A DNA stretch of 64,000 nucleotides from the NCBI GenBank assembly GCA_030278955.1, contig JAOANR010000015.1, positions 21,980,626-22,044,625 on the forward strand, written 5' to 3'. A program made the translations under genes and the position numbers. The stretch's first letter is position 1, and each line of letters begins with the position of its first letter. Shown here piece by piece: positions 1-13,100 of the stretch. This stretch comes from Hygrophila difformis (Eukaryota > Streptophyta > Magnoliopsida > Lamiales > Acanthaceae). The notes beneath the pieces were generated by a model. It was given only the letters and a program-made list of their open reading frames with translations. It made no database searches and had not been told where the DNA came from.

Positions 1-295
1 GAATTGGATGCCAAGTGAAACCCCATGTATGTTTGCTGAAGTTAGGATTCAGTACCCAAATGTTTCGAAATAAATTAAATGAGAAACCATAATAGTAAAA
101 TACCACTTTACCCCTCATAAGTGTTTTCCAATAAGGGTGAAATGGGTTTTTTGAGATGGGGTTGTCTTGCTTTGGAAGGAAAGGGTACGAAAGCAGGAAG
201 CAAGAAGCAGTTCATTTCGCGCGTATTTGCAACGAGAAGAAGGGGCTGTGATAGAGTTTTGGGAAGGGGATTCTGGGGCGATCGAAGCAGGGGAA

Positions 296-3275
296 ATGGT
301 GGAAATTGAGGAAGATGGCGATGGTGAGCAACCCCTTCTTGCATTTTGTGAGTTGGATGGGGTGATGGAGTCTTTGATTGTGGGGAATGGAACACGGCTT
401 ACGGAAATTGCGGGCAGCGTAGCATCGAAGAGAGGGTTAGATGTCTCTCGTTTGGTATTGCACTACGAGCACCCCGTGGAGAGGTTTCCCGTGGGGCTAC
501 GGTCGGACGATGACGTTGCTCACATGGTAGAGGTGCATCGGCTCGTGAGGAAAGGATTGTGCAAAATATCTGTTAAAAGGGCTGAACACGTTAACAAGAG
601 AATGAGGTAATGACATATGTTACAATGGCGATTTGATTGGAGTAATATGTTGGTCTACGTGCTTGAATTGGTTACGGGTTAGGGTTTTATTTGTATGTAG
701 AGATCGGGATGTCCAAATGCTTGAGTTTGTTGAAGAAATAGGTTATGAATATACTGTGCTTTTCATTGGAAATAGGTTTAATGTGTGGTAAATTGTTGGG
801 GAAATGCATTAGGTATATTGAATGGGGCTGTCATGGTTGGTTTGTTTTGTACAAGTTCTGTGTAGGTATATTGTGTTGATATATTTAGTGGCAATATTGT
901 ATCGATAAGTGTTATGGTGAAGTTTATGTATGCAGGTCTTAGTTTGTTGTGATTAAATGGTTGTCCATCTCTGTTAATGAGTTTGGAAGTTGTTGATTTT
1001 TCATTTGAAGCAAATAAATGTATGTTTTTTGCACCTGTACTTATGTGATTCGGTTAATGGATTGTTCATCTCTGTATGTTTTTTCATTTGAAGCAAATAA
1101 ATGTATGTTTTTTGTCCATCTCTGTACTTATGTTTTTTGCCCGGATTCGGTTAATGGAAATTGGTTTACAGGGTAGCAATTGGAGAAAGGACCGGGGAGG
1201 AACCGACAGTGAACAGAAATACACCCGTTGGAGTGGTAATTTGGGGTCGTGCGATTCGGGGGGAAGGACAAACATTTGATGATGCAAACCATTTCAGAAT
1301 GGTGCTAAAGAACTACTGTATAGCGCACAAACGTGCATTTAAGTATGAGAGAAACAACGGGGACAAAATAACAGCGGTGTGCGTGGTTGTAGGATGTGGG
1401 TGGCGGGTGTACGCATCCTTTCATAAGGTTGATAGGTCTTTTGGGATTAGAAGATGTGTGTTGAAGCATTCATGTGGGTTGGATAGTTTGAAGGATCGTG
1501 ACAATCCGAAGGCGGATGCAACTTGGATAGCAGGATACATAAAGGAGAAAGTACGTCGTGATCCAAAGTACGGGCCGATTAATGCGATGAAGGACTTAGA
1601 GAGGGAGTTTGGGATCAAGATTAAGTATCGAAAGGCATGGAATGGGAGGGAGATAGCCCTACGAGAAATACACGGAGGTGACTTTGACTCATTTGACAAG
1701 TTAAGAAGGTTTTGTGCGGCATTGAAAGATTCGAACCCAGGTTGGTAACATTTACGTATGTTTAGGCTTGTGTAATGTTTTTTTAAAAAATTGGAACATG
1801 AGGCATTTACTTAAATTCAGGTAGCAAGGCGGAGCTGGAGACGTTTGAAGGGTCGGGGAAGTTTCGGAGACTCTACATTGCATTTGCACCATGTGTTGTT
1901 GGGTTTGTGAGTGGCTGCAGACCATTGCTCTTCTTGGATGGCACTCACATAAAGAATAAATGGAAGGGTCAAGTACTTAGTGCGACGACGACAGATGGCA
2001 ATAGTGGACTGTTGTGCGTTGCTTTTGCGAGTAAGTTTGAGCCCTATTTTTTATTTTCTGTAACTACTTGATTTAATGTGGAGCAATTACAATGATGGTT
2101 TGGGAATTGCTAGTGGTTGATGCCGAAAATGACGAGAATTGGGATTGGTTTTGCAATAAGTTGAAGAATACCATTGCCGAAAAAACTGGGGAGGAGTCGT
2201 GGCACAGGTATACGATTTTCAGCGATCGACATTCGGGGCTGATGAAGGGCATACCTAATGTGTTTGTGGGCAGTAAACATGCAATATGTTTGCGTCATTT
2301 AGTGGATAACTTCAGAAACAAGGTGATATCAGCTGAAATATTGTTAGTCTTAGTGTATTTATATACATTGTTTTCATTGTGGAGCCCTATTTGTAATCCG
2401 CTCAAATTTTTTTTTTCATGCCTCAGGTGGTGAAGAAGTACCACTATAGCTATAGTAGGTATTGGACTGGGAAGTTGAATATGGCCGCGTACGCAGCGAC
2501 ATATGTTGAGTTCGAAGGGCACATGAATGACATAATTAAAGCATTGCCAGCTGCGGGGCCGTACCTCATGGCATCAGAGCCAACGAAATGGGCGAATGCA
2601 TTGTTTGTGGGTAACCGTTGGGGTATTATTAATAATAACCTTGCGGAGTCGTGGAACTCGTGGGTGAAAGAGGCGAGGACGCTGCCCCCACTGGGTATGG
2701 TGGACTTAATACGGAAGAAAACTATGGAATTCTTAAATGAGAAGAGGGAGGCGGGTGGGAAGATGGAAACGGAGTTGTGCCCTGTGTTTGAGCAGAAGTT
2801 GAAAGAGAATTATTTAGCTGCAAGAGAAGTGCGGTTGTTTAGTGCATCTGGTGCTGTGTTCGAGATAGCGGATGATGAGAAGACGATGGTAATGGATGTG
2901 GAGCAGAGGACATGCGGTTGTGGATATTTTCAACTATATCGGTATCCTTGTAAGCACGCGTGTGCTGCCCTAGATCACCTACACCGCAGTGTATATGACT
3001 TCTGCGATCCATTGTATCGTGTGCAGGCATACAAGACAACATACAACGGGCTGTTGTACCCAATACCAAATGATGGTACGGAGGAAACGAGGTATGATGA
3101 TCCGGAATTTGTACGTGCCCCCGATGTCCGATCGCAGCCTGGCCGCAGGAAGAAGAAGAGAATCCCTTCGCAGGTTCAGTTGTCCCCGGTGACATGTGGA
3201 TTATGTAAAAAAGCAGGACATAACCGAAGGACGTGCAACGAACCACGACGTACAGGCAACGATGTAGTGGTTTAA
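296..3275 (+). CDS. MURA-type Mutator-like transposase, 5 exons, intact frame (715 aa)
   Basis: DNA transposase that would cut and join MULE ends in the nucleus. Proposed exons are 296-606, 1172-1740, 1821-2030, 2114-2322 and 2427-3275. All introns are GT-AG and the phases fit, giving 716 codons with stop. Residues 1-103 resemble the PB1-like N-terminal region of these proteins. Residues about 104-293 are the MuDR N-terminal DNA-binding region, with CVVVGCGWRVYA. The MULE domain has a DDE triad: Asp333 in FLDGTHIK, Asp401 in FSDRHSG and Glu507 in NNLAESWNSW. A SWIM zinc finger follows (Cys596, Cys598, Cys608, His610), and a CCHC knuckle ends the protein (Cys690, Cys693, His698, Cys703). The frame stays open upstream to position 167 but has no ATG there, so ATG 296 was chosen. 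The start and the exon 4 acceptor are the least certain points. Confidence 0.88.
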
Positions 3276-3669
3276 TGTGTTATCCAAAGCATGCTTAAGT
3301 AGTTTAATTAAGCTGTGATTGAATGGTTGCTGGCGATTACTTTTGTCTACATGTGACCACTTTTGTCTGCCTCATATTAGAGTACTCGACCTTGGTTTTG
3401 ATCTAGTACTTTGTATATGAGGACAATGAAGCAATATGGAATGCGGTCAGTAACAGATATTTGTGGGAGTATTATTCAAGTTGATGTATAACTTGTCTTG
3501 TTTAAATTATGGTTTTGTGTAGCTTTGACCTGTGTGCATACTATGTATTCTTTTGCCCTTTAGTTATTTTACACAGCAAGGGTGGCAATCTGTTTAACCC
3601 ATGCTTTGGTGAGGGGGTTTTTTCGTGTAAAAGCCTTTAAAATACAAAATCTAAGATTTTAAGGAGTAA
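3276..3669. other. 3' flank of transposase gene
   Basis: AT-rich sequence between the transposase stop codon and the satellite array. I see no coding signal. It probably holds the 3' UTR. Confidence 0.5.
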
Positions 3670-6600
3670 ATTTTTAAATTCCCGGACAGATGTTTTTTTA
3701 TGTAAAGACAAGTACACATACTAAAAAGATAAAAAAGAATAAATTCAAGACAGATTACGATATTTACAATACAGAATCGAAGAATTTCAGGACTAGACTA
3801 CATTCGACATTTTGAAACGCAATTTCATACATTACCTATTGCAATCCACATTATTGTGTAGTTGAGCAAAGCAAAGATAGTCAAAGATGGTTCTGAGCAA
3901 GGATAGTTAAAGATCTTCGAAAAGAACGGACCCGGTGTCGTATCGAATTTCCGAAACTGTTATCGAATGTTACCATACAAAACCCTCATTTTCGCATACA
4001 AATACCTAAATTGTTTGGACAGAAATTTCATAATATTCTGGACAGAAGTTCTAAATGTAAGGACAAATGTGGTTAATTAAAAGATAAAAAAGAATAAATT
4101 GAAGACAGATTACGATATTTACAATACAAAATCGAAGAATTTCAGGACTGGAATACATTCGACATTTCGAAACGCATTTCCATACATTGCAAACTATTGC
4201 AAACCACATTATTGTGTATTGGATCAATTTATACTCTAAGGTTGCATGACATAGTGCGTAATTTGATTCCTCATTGTAATTAACTTGTGTCATAAGATTA
4301 CAGTAACACATTTAACTGTTACCGTTGGTTCGCGCCATGTAAGTTAGTTGTGCTACGGTGTTGGTCCTGCACTGTTTGATGGTAGTTTGTGTTAGTATTA
4401 TACTCAAAGCACGAATGACACGAGGTGTTGGGAACCGTGGGTTTTTCTGGAGTGCAGACAACATTTAAAGAGTTTTTGTTCAATTCGACATACGTGAAGG
4501 GAGTGTATAGGTAGTGGGTATTCTTAGACAACCATGAGTGATTAAACGGACCATGGGGTTGTGTAAAATAGATAGTCAAATATGGTTCTGAGCAAGGATA
4601 GTTAAAGATCTTCGAAAAGAACGGACCCGGTGTCGTATCGAATTTCCGAAACAGTTATCGAATGTTACCATACAAAACCCTCATTTTCGCATACAAATAC
4701 CTAAATTGTTTGGACATAAATTTCATAATATTCTGGACAGAAGTTCTAAATGTAAGGACAACTGTGGTTAATTAAAAGATAAAAAAGAATAAATTGAAGA
4801 CAGATTACGATATTTACAATACAAAATCGAAGAATTTCAGGACTGGAATACATTCGACATTTCGAAATGCATTTCCATACATTGCAAACTATTGCAAACC
4901 ACATTATTGTGTATTGGATCAATTTATACTCTAAGGTTGCATGACATAGTGCGTAATTTGATTCCTCATTGTAATTAACTTGTGTCATAAGATTACAGTA
5001 ACACATTTAACTGTTACCGTTGGTTCGCGCCATGTAAGTTAGTTGTGCTACGGTGTTGGTCCTGCACTGTTTGATGGTAGTTTGTGTTAGTATTATACTC
5101 AAAGCACGAATGACACGAGGTGTTGGGAACCGTGGGTTTTTCTGGAGTGCAGACAGCATTTAAAGAGTTTTTGTTCAATTCGACATACGTGAAGGGAGTG
5201 TATAGGTAGTGGGTATTCTTAGACGACCAGGAGTGATTAAACGGACCATGGGGTTGTGTAAAATAGATAGTCAAATATGGTTCTCAGCAAGGATAGTTAA
5301 AGATCTTCGAAAAGAACGGACCCGGTGTCGTATCGAATTTCCGAAACGGTTATCGAATGTTACCATACAAAACCCTCATTTTCGCATACAAATACCTAAA
5401 TTGTTTGGACAGAAATTTCATAATATTCTGGACAGAAGTTCTAAATGTAAGGACAACTGTGGTTAATTAAAAGATAATAAAGAATAAATTGAAGATAGAT
5501 TACGATATTTACAATACAAAATCGAAGAATTTAAGGACTGGAATACATTCGACATTTCGAAACGCATTTCCATACATTGCAAACTATTGCAAACCACATT
5601 ATTGTGTATTGGATCAATTTATACTCTAAGGTTGCATGACATAGTGCGTAATTTGATTCCTCATTGTAATTAACTTGTGTCATAAGATTACAGTAACACA
5701 TTTAACTGTTACCCTTGGTTCGCGCCATGTAAGTTAGTTGTGCTACGGTGTTGGTCCTGCACTGTTTGATGGTAGTTTGTGTTAGTATTATACTCAAAGC
5801 ACGAATGACACGAGGTGTTGGGAACCGTGGGTTTTTCTGGAGTGCAGACAGCATTTAAAGAGTTTTTGTTCAATTCGACATACGTGAAGGGAGTGTATAG
5901 GTAGTGGGTATTCTTAGACGACCAGGAGTGATTAAACGGACCATGGGGTTGTGTAAAGTAGATAGTCAAATATGGTTCTCAGCAAAGATAGTTAAAGATC
6001 TTCGAAAAGAACGGACCCGGTGTCGTATCGAATTTCCGAAACGGTTATCGAATGTTACCATACAAAACCCTCATTTTCGCATACAAATGCCTAAATTGTT
6101 TGGACAGAAATTTCATAATATTCTGGACAGAAGTTCTAAATGTAAGGACAACTGTGGTTAATTAAAAGATAATAAAGAATAAATTGAAGACAAATTACGA
6201 TATTTACAATACAAAATCGAAGAATTTCAGGACTGGAATACATTCGACATTTCAAAACGCATTTCCATACATTGCAAACTATTGCAAACCACATTATTGT
6301 GTATTGGATCAATTTATACTCTAAGGTTGCATGACATAGTGCGTAATTTGATTCCTCATTGTAATTAACTTGTGTCATAAGATTACAGTAACACATTTAA
6401 CTGTTACCGTTGGTTCGCGCCATGTAAGTTACCTGTGCTACGGTGTTGGTCCTGCACTGTTTGATGGTAGTTTGTGTTAGTATTATACTCAAAGCACGAA
6501 TGACACGAGGTGTTGGGAACCGTGGGTTTTTTCTGGAGTGCAGACAACATTTAAAGAGTTTTTGTTCAATTCGACATACGTGAAGGGAGTGTATAGGTAG

Positions 6601-7810
6601 TGGGTATTCTTAGACGACCAGGAGTGATTAAACGGACCATAAGGTTGTGTAAAATAGATAGTCAAATATGGTTCTGAGCAAGGATAGTTAAAGATCTTCG
6701 AAAAGAACGGACCCGGTGTCGTATCGAATTTCCGAAACGGTTATCGAATGTTACCATACAAAACCCTCAATTTCGCATACAAATACCTAAATTGTTTGGA
6801 CCAAAATTTCATAATATTCTGGACAGAAATTCTAAATGTAAGGACAACTGTAGTTAATTAAAAGATAATAAAGAATAAATTGAAGACAGATTACGATATT
6901 TACAATACAAAATCGAAGAATTTCAAGACTGGAATACATTCGACATTTCGAAACGCATTTCCATACATTGCAAACTATTGCAAACCACATTATTGTGTAT
7001 TGGATCAATTTATACTCTAAGGTTGCATGACATAGTGCGTAATTTGATTCCTCATTGTAATTAACTTGTGTCATAAGATTACAGTAACACATTTAACTGT
7101 TACCGTTGGTTCGCGCCATGTAAGTTAGTTGTGCTACGGTGTTGGTCCTGCACTGTTTGATGGTAGTTTGTGTTAGTATTATACTCAAAGCACGAATGAC
7201 ACGAGGTGTTGAGAACCGTAGGGTTTTTCTGGAGTGCAGACAGCATTTAAAGAGTTTTTGTTCAATTCGACATACGTGAAGGGAGTGTATAGGTAGTGGG
7301 TATTCTTAGACGACCAGGAGTGATTAAACGGACCATGGGGTTGTGTAAAATAGATAGTCAAATATGGTTCTGAGCAAGGATAGTTAAAGATCTTCGAAAA
7401 GAACGGACCCGGTGTCGTATCGAATTTCCGAAACGGTTATCGAATGTTACCATACAAAACCCTCAATTTCGCATACAAATACCTAAATTGTTTGGACCAA
7501 AATTTCATAATATTCTGGACATCATTTCTAAATGTAAGGACAACTGTAGTTAATTAAAAGATAAAAAATATTATTTTGAAGATAGATTTCGAAATTTACA
7601 ATACAAAATCATAAAATTTGAGGACTGTAATACATTCGACTAATTTCGAAACACATTTTTCATACATTGCAAACTATTGCAAACCACATTATTATGTCTT
7701 GGATCAATTTATACTCTAAGGTTGCATGACATAGTGCGTAATTTGATTCCTCTTTGTAATTAATGTGTGTCATAAGATTACACTAACCATTAGCATTTGT
7801 TACCGTTGGT
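3670..7810. repeat. 695-bp tandem satellite, five full copies plus partial ends
   Basis: Full copies start at 4081, 4776, 5471, 6166 and 6862, with spacings of 695, 695, 695, 696 and 696 bases; the last ends at 7557. Neighbouring full copies differ by a few bases each. A shortened copy (about 3727-4080) lacks roughly 340 internal bases. A diverged partial copy follows from 7558 to about 7810. Each full copy carries short antisense reading frames of 86 codons, which are conserved only because the copies are young. The array lies between the transposase gene and the small gene at 8838. Confidence 0.95.
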
Positions 7811-7974
7811 CTGCGTACATATTTAAATCTGTATTAGGGTACTCTTAAATCTTTATGGAGCTGCTAAATTATGTATTGGGTATTCTTACCCTACATTTTT
7901 AGGAGCTTCAAAAATCTGTACTGGGTACTCTTACATCTTTTAGGAGCTCCTAAAATCCGTATTCAGTACTCTTA

Positions 7975-8437
7975 TACTACATCCGTCCCATTAGAATTGC
8001 TACGGACCCAATGGACAGGTATACCGATACACATTTGTAACGGTTGATAAATTATTAAATTAAATTATTACAATAAAAAATACTCCCTCCGTCCCACCCC
8101 AAGTGTCCTGTTACTGTTGGGCACGGGAATTAAGGTAGAGTTGGTTTGTGAGTATATAGTGGGGTCCACATAGTTGTTGGAGGGGAAAATTATTTCTATT
8201 TATAGAAAGAAGACATTTGTAATGGGACATCCAAATATAGTAAGTAAGACATTTGGAGTGGGACGGAGGGAGTATTAAAAAATGTAATATTCTAAAAATA
8301 CAAAATTAGACGAATCTAACAAGATCTCACTTGATTATGTTTTTTCTTACATAACTACAGCCAAAATTTCAATCTAACTTAAACAGTGAATATTGACAAA
8401 AAATCCAAATCTCAATTCTAATGAGATGGAGGAAGTA
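7975..8437. mobile_element. Stowaway/mariner-like MITE, interrupted (outer)
   Basis: The left end reads TACTACATCCGTCCC and the right end GGAGGAAGTA, both with TA at the border. The body matches the roughly 260-bp family seen intact at 58199-58459 (shared blocks include TTACGGACCC near the left end and TAGACGAATCTAACAAG in the body). It is split at 8081-8274 by another MITE. Confidence 0.85.
8081..8274. mobile_element. Stowaway/mariner-like MITE nested in another MITE
   Basis: A 194-bp element with long inverted ends: TACTCCCTCCGTCCCAC on the left and GGGACGGAGGGAGTA on the right, flanked by TA. It interrupts the body of the older MITE at 7975-8437. The two families share the CTCCCTCCGT-type tip but have different interiors. 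Confidence 0.9.
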
Positions 8438-8837
8438 TCTTTTAGGAGCGTCTAAAATCTGTATTAGGGTACTCTCACATCTTTTAGGAGCTTCTAAAAT
8501 CTGTATTAGGGTAATCTTACTAGTACGGGTGGTGTGGAATAATGATGACTTGTGTGGAAAAACTGCAGAATAGGACTGAAAGTTGGCGAGTGAGGGTGCA
8601 AGAACTCCAGCGATTTGACTACTCCAACAGCTATGTAGCTTCCCCTTTCTGCAGAATCTCATATCTACACTGTGTGAAAGATTGTGTGTCATTTTCCCCA
8701 CGAAACCCTAATCTCTCTCTATAATATCTCCCCCAACCCACATTTTGTCTTCTCATTCACGCCTCACTTCTCACAAATCTCCCAAAATCGGTCTCCTCTT
8801 CTCTTCATCAAAATTTCCAAATTTCAGGCTCCATTCC

Positions 8838-9182
8838 ATGGCTTCCGCTCCACGACCCGTTCCACATCCCAACCCGCAGCGCCCGGAGGACTTCGACAAC
8901 ACCATCCGCCTTCTCACCGGCTCCGTCGCCGATCTCATCCGTTCCGATGCCCACAAAACTCGCGAGCTGGAGCTTTTGAGGGAGGAGTTGCGCGAGTTGA
9001 GGAACGCCCTAGCCCAAATCCAAGCTCGCCAGCCCTTACGCGCCCTCGTCGGAGTTCTCATTCCGGCCGCCGCTGCCCTCGGGATTTACGCATGGTTTTT
9101 GGGAAATGCCGACAGCGCCGCCGGAAGAGTGTTCGAGTTTGCGATTTCGTGGGTGAATGCAAGGGTTCGTTATCGTTATTAA
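8838..9182 (+). CDS. Small coiled-coil and membrane-anchored protein, 114 aa, unrecognised
   Basis: A single exon starting at ATG 8838. The open frame runs further up, but has no ATG there. The protein begins with a Pro-rich segment (residues 3-16). A charged Leu-rich helix follows (about 38-64, with RELELLREELRELRNALAQ), likely a coiled coil. A hydrophobic stretch (about 68-88, ALVGVLIPAAAALGIYAWFL) is probably one membrane span, and a short tail ends in RYRY. The shape suggests a tail-anchored adaptor, but I recognise no family and assign no function. A possible TATA motif lies near 8718 (TCTATAATAT). The coding part is GC-richer than its surroundings, as expected for a real gene. It sits between the two MULE genes, so it may be captured cargo. 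Confidence 0.6.
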   Translation: MASAPRPVPHPNPQRPEDFDNTIRLLTGSVADLIRSDAHKTRELELLREELRELRNALAQIQARQPLRALVGVLIPAAAALGIYAWFLGNADSAAGRVFEFAISWVNARVRYRY

Positions 9183-10153
9183 AGGGCGACGGGTTCTCAA
9201 TCGTTCGCTGTCATCCATGGATTGTTGGTATTAGTTATTACACAACACCCATTTTGAACTAACTCATCATTCCGAACATTACTAAGCTTGTTGGGTAATA
9301 TCTTAATATGATCGGTTTCTTATTTAAGTCTCCAGTGATATTTCCGCTTACATCTGTGTTTTCTATGTTTTCATGTTGTAAGTATGTCTGAATGGTGCTT
9401 CTGGAAGTAGTTATGTCGGTGCAGGTGGTGTTTGGCTGCATTTTGTTTTGCCTCCTGTTGGTACTAGCTGATCTGGACTTCGATTCTTTATTGGGTTTAA
9501 ATGCCCCTTTTGTACTTATTATGGTGGTGTTGTGTGGTGCTACTTGATGATCTGGGTTTAAATGCCCCTTTTGTACTTATTATGGTTGTTTAATGGATGA
9601 CAGTGTTTATTGCTATTTTTGTGGCTTGCCCTTGTGTTTACTATGTTGTTTACTACTCGAAACTACCAAAAGTGCCCTGCACTTGTGGTCCTACAATGGG
9701 AGAAATGGATTTAAGGTGTTGGGATCTGTGGGGACTAACTCCTTTTCAAATTTCTTCAAATGGCACATGTCTTTTGTCACATAACTCTAGTTGGTCTCTT
9801 TTTTGCCAACATATACGGGTAACATGTGATGGTAAATCTGGCGTATCACTGGAAGAACATTTATTCTCAATATTGGAACATTCTTGAAAGAGACAGTTCA
9901 ACTTTAAAAATAGAAGGTGCTTCGGGTAAATATCCAACCATAAATTACAAGTAAATTGTGTAGTCCAACAATAATTCCACCACTCACTCCATGTTGATTA
10001 GTGGTTAGGATAACATAATTAATAAACAAGAGTACAAATAGCGGTCCACACAAGCCTCCTACTAACTCACCGATATAAAATTGAGAACAATCATCCACCC
10101 GATAGCTCTAAAACGCATAATAATTAAATTAATACGACACAAACCCACATCTA
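9183..10153. other. Non-coding spacer with a short direct repeat
   Basis: Holds the probable 3' UTR of the small gene and the 3' flank of the Ulp1-like gene. A block of about 34 bases (GGGTTTAAATGCCCCTTTTG and what follows) occurs at 9493 and again at 9554. I see no gene. Confidence 0.6.
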
Positions 10154-13100
10154 TTAATGCTTAATTAAGCTGTGATTATCTGCAAGTATTGTCCAAGCAA
10201 TACGTGCTCGATAGTAGCTTATGTCCACAGCGCGTTCTGTTGCCCAAAACTCCTGGCTTGCACGCAAATAGGCCTCACACCATAGGCATACAAACGCGCC
10301 ACAATCAGAAGAAGTCTCTACCTGCTGTCTACAATCTGCTACTGCTAGCAAACGACTATCAACCTCGATATTATTGCGCTTAAGCCACCCGGCGAGGAAA
10401 GTTGCCTAGAATGCCAGATTGTAGGAATGCAAGGTATAAAAAAACATTCTAAATAATTATCGCTAATGGACTGTCGAAATACGTCCGACGAAGCACTATG
10501 TATTCTACTAAAATATAACTTACAATTCGTGTTAAGCACTGCTTGGGTCGTCTTCCCACCATGGAATCACGTGAAAAAATCTTCCTCTCATGCAGGTCGA
10601 TAATTAATAGACTCCAGTGGAAACGTCTCCTATCTATGATGGGCACCATGTAGTAGCGCGGTCCTTCGCGTGCTACCTGTATCATCCTGTTTAGCTCATT
10701 TCTGGTACTCAAGTTCACTTTCTGCAACATGTCCTCGTACTCCTCGCTTTCGAATGGGAGCCGGTTGTTGTTAGTGACCAATTTCAGTAAGGCCTCCTAC
10801 AACACGTTCAAAGCAGTACAACATTCTATCAAGCGATACCAAAATTGTAAATATAATTATTAAAGCAACTTCTAAATTGTGCTTTACCGAGCTCCAAGCA
10901 CTTAAAAAACCCATCCGATGCTGAATGTTATGGGTTTTCATGTACTCATCGGATGTAATTATTATCAAAAAGGCATTGACAACCTCCGAGCTAAATGGTC
11001 CACCGAACAAGCAGCCCATAAACGTGGAAACCCTGACACGATGTGGATCCCTTGCCCATATTGTTACCCTATGGCACACAGTTTCATACGAACAAGGGCA
11101 AAATTAATTAATAAGTGCAATGGGCTAGAAACAAAATAATGAATTTGCTTTAGCAAACATGGATTCTTAATTTTTTTTTTTTACCCCTGAAAGCCCGTGT
11201 CCAGCACACTGTCGAATACGGCCCGTGTTTCCTCCTCTAACAGGTCCCTTCCACTATAATTTCGCTTCCCCCAGTATTTCTCAACATGTCTAGCCTCAAC
11301 CTGCTCCTCATCTTCGTCCTCTGCGACATCTTCCTCCCCACTCAAATCAATCTACACGAGTAAAACAAAGATTGATGAGTACACGAGCACCGTTGCAGAA
11401 TGGATACACAACCAATCGAAAGCATGTAAAATATCAAATGACTAACAATAACAAAGACAATTAACACGATGACATTTGTAACAATTTAAGTTGTAACCCA
11501 AATTACTCACCGGCTCCTTCACCACTTCAACCTTCTTCAGCAGGTCCCTTGGTGGCCGTGGGGTTGTTGAGGGGGGGTCAATGAATCCCTTGTCCATTTC
11601 TTTCTTCCTCCTATCCTTCCGGTCCTTCACGGCCTCCACTATTGAAGATAGTGTATTCAATATATCATCCACATGTCCTGGTTGCAGTTCAGCCCCATTT
11701 TCCACCGACTTCATATTTTCATCCCCTACATTTTGCGTTTCTCCATCACATGGTTCAGTCGTCCTACCATCATCTACCGGGTCGCACATCTCTTCATTGC
11801 AATTTATAGATGCCCCGTCTCCCGGTTCAGTCACTGCATCATTTGAACGCCCTTCACCACTTTCTTCGCACTCCGTCGTGTTCTCCTCCTCCTCTATGCC
11901 GCCTTCACTGGCTGGTGGACCCTCCACGTAGCTGCTATTCTCTACAACAGTCACCCCCCTCACATTTTCCTGTCTCCCTACATCTTCCCTCCGCTCCTCG
12001 TCCACTTTCATAACAAAATACACAACATTGTCAAGATAACTTCTAAAATCTACCAACAATCCTAATGCAATAGTTTTCTAAATATGTACCATAAAGGAAA
12101 CTCATTATATTATATATCTTACCGTCATCTGCTCCTTCATAAGACATTTCCAATTCCTCGCTAAACCTTGCCCCCAGCGCCTCCTCCCTCGTGTCCACGC
12201 CTATGTCATCACCATAGTTTTCTCCCGGCTGTTGTACTCTATCCTCCAGTTGCTGCTCACGAGGCTCATCCGCCGTCTCACCAATCTGCTCCCCTGTATT
12301 ATCTCCATGTTGCTTGCCAATCTCCTCTAAAACTTGCTCACCATGCACATCATCCTGCTCATCAGTTACGGGAGCGATTGGTTCATTAGGATCCACCACA
12401 ACCTGCTCCCCACTATCATGGCCTCTCTCGCTCTCACCTTGCTCACTTATATGCTCCCCCCGCTGCTCGCCGGTCATTGCACCCGTCCTATCAAACTGTT
12501 GCTCATCACGCTGGTCACCCCCATTAGCATCCTGTCTCGCCTTCGGATTCTTATTAACATTACCCTTGTGCTTCTTCGTTGCCCTCTTATCCCTTCCACC
12601 TACATAGCCTCTCTTCCGAACTAATCTCTCCTCCACATCCATCACAGGCCGTCTATCCAATAATATCTCCTCCACATCCACCACAGGCCGTCTATCCAAC
12701 GCACCACTGTCTGCAATCAAATCCTACACAATACATGAATTAATTAAGTACATTATACAACAATATATCTATCATTAGGCCACGGGTTCATACAAAGTTA
12801 CCGGCATTTACCTCGAACTCATTTCTCACTGGTCGAAGATATTTATGCTCCTCTGGCATTGGGAAGAACTTCTTCACATGCTCCGGTCTGAGCTTCTTCA
12901 ATGCATCCACACATTCTTCGACCCCAGGGTGGCTTGTTCGCCACCTCGAGAATCGAGGAACGCATTCCCTCCCAATTGGCTTTGCGAGAAGAGGTATACG
13001 CTCAAAAAACCAACTCTGCCACAACAATATCATTTGGCATTAAGAATTACACAACAAACATCAATGTCTAAATCTAACTATTACACATAACCAAATGTTT

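Larger units (their letters stand above)
7830..8520. repeat. Palindrome-bearing minisatellite, interrupted by MITEs
   Basis: Degenerate repeats of roughly 55 bases combine the motif CTGTATTAGGGTACTCTTAC with the palindrome TTTTAGGAGCTCCTAAAA (perfect in the copy near 7949). About three copies lie left of the MITE at 7975-8437 and two or more lie right of it, so the MITE entered an existing array. Confidence 0.75.

Noticed and set aside
1..170. Left terminal repeat of the MULE
   Set aside because: Only a weak match (GTTTCGAAAT and AGAAACC type) to the reverse complement of 14690-14730 was found, which is not enough to call a repeat.
4051..7092. Recurrent 86-codon antisense frames in each 695-bp repeat
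   Set aside because: They recur only because the repeat does. The composition is AT-driven, there is no start context, and no domain is recognisable.
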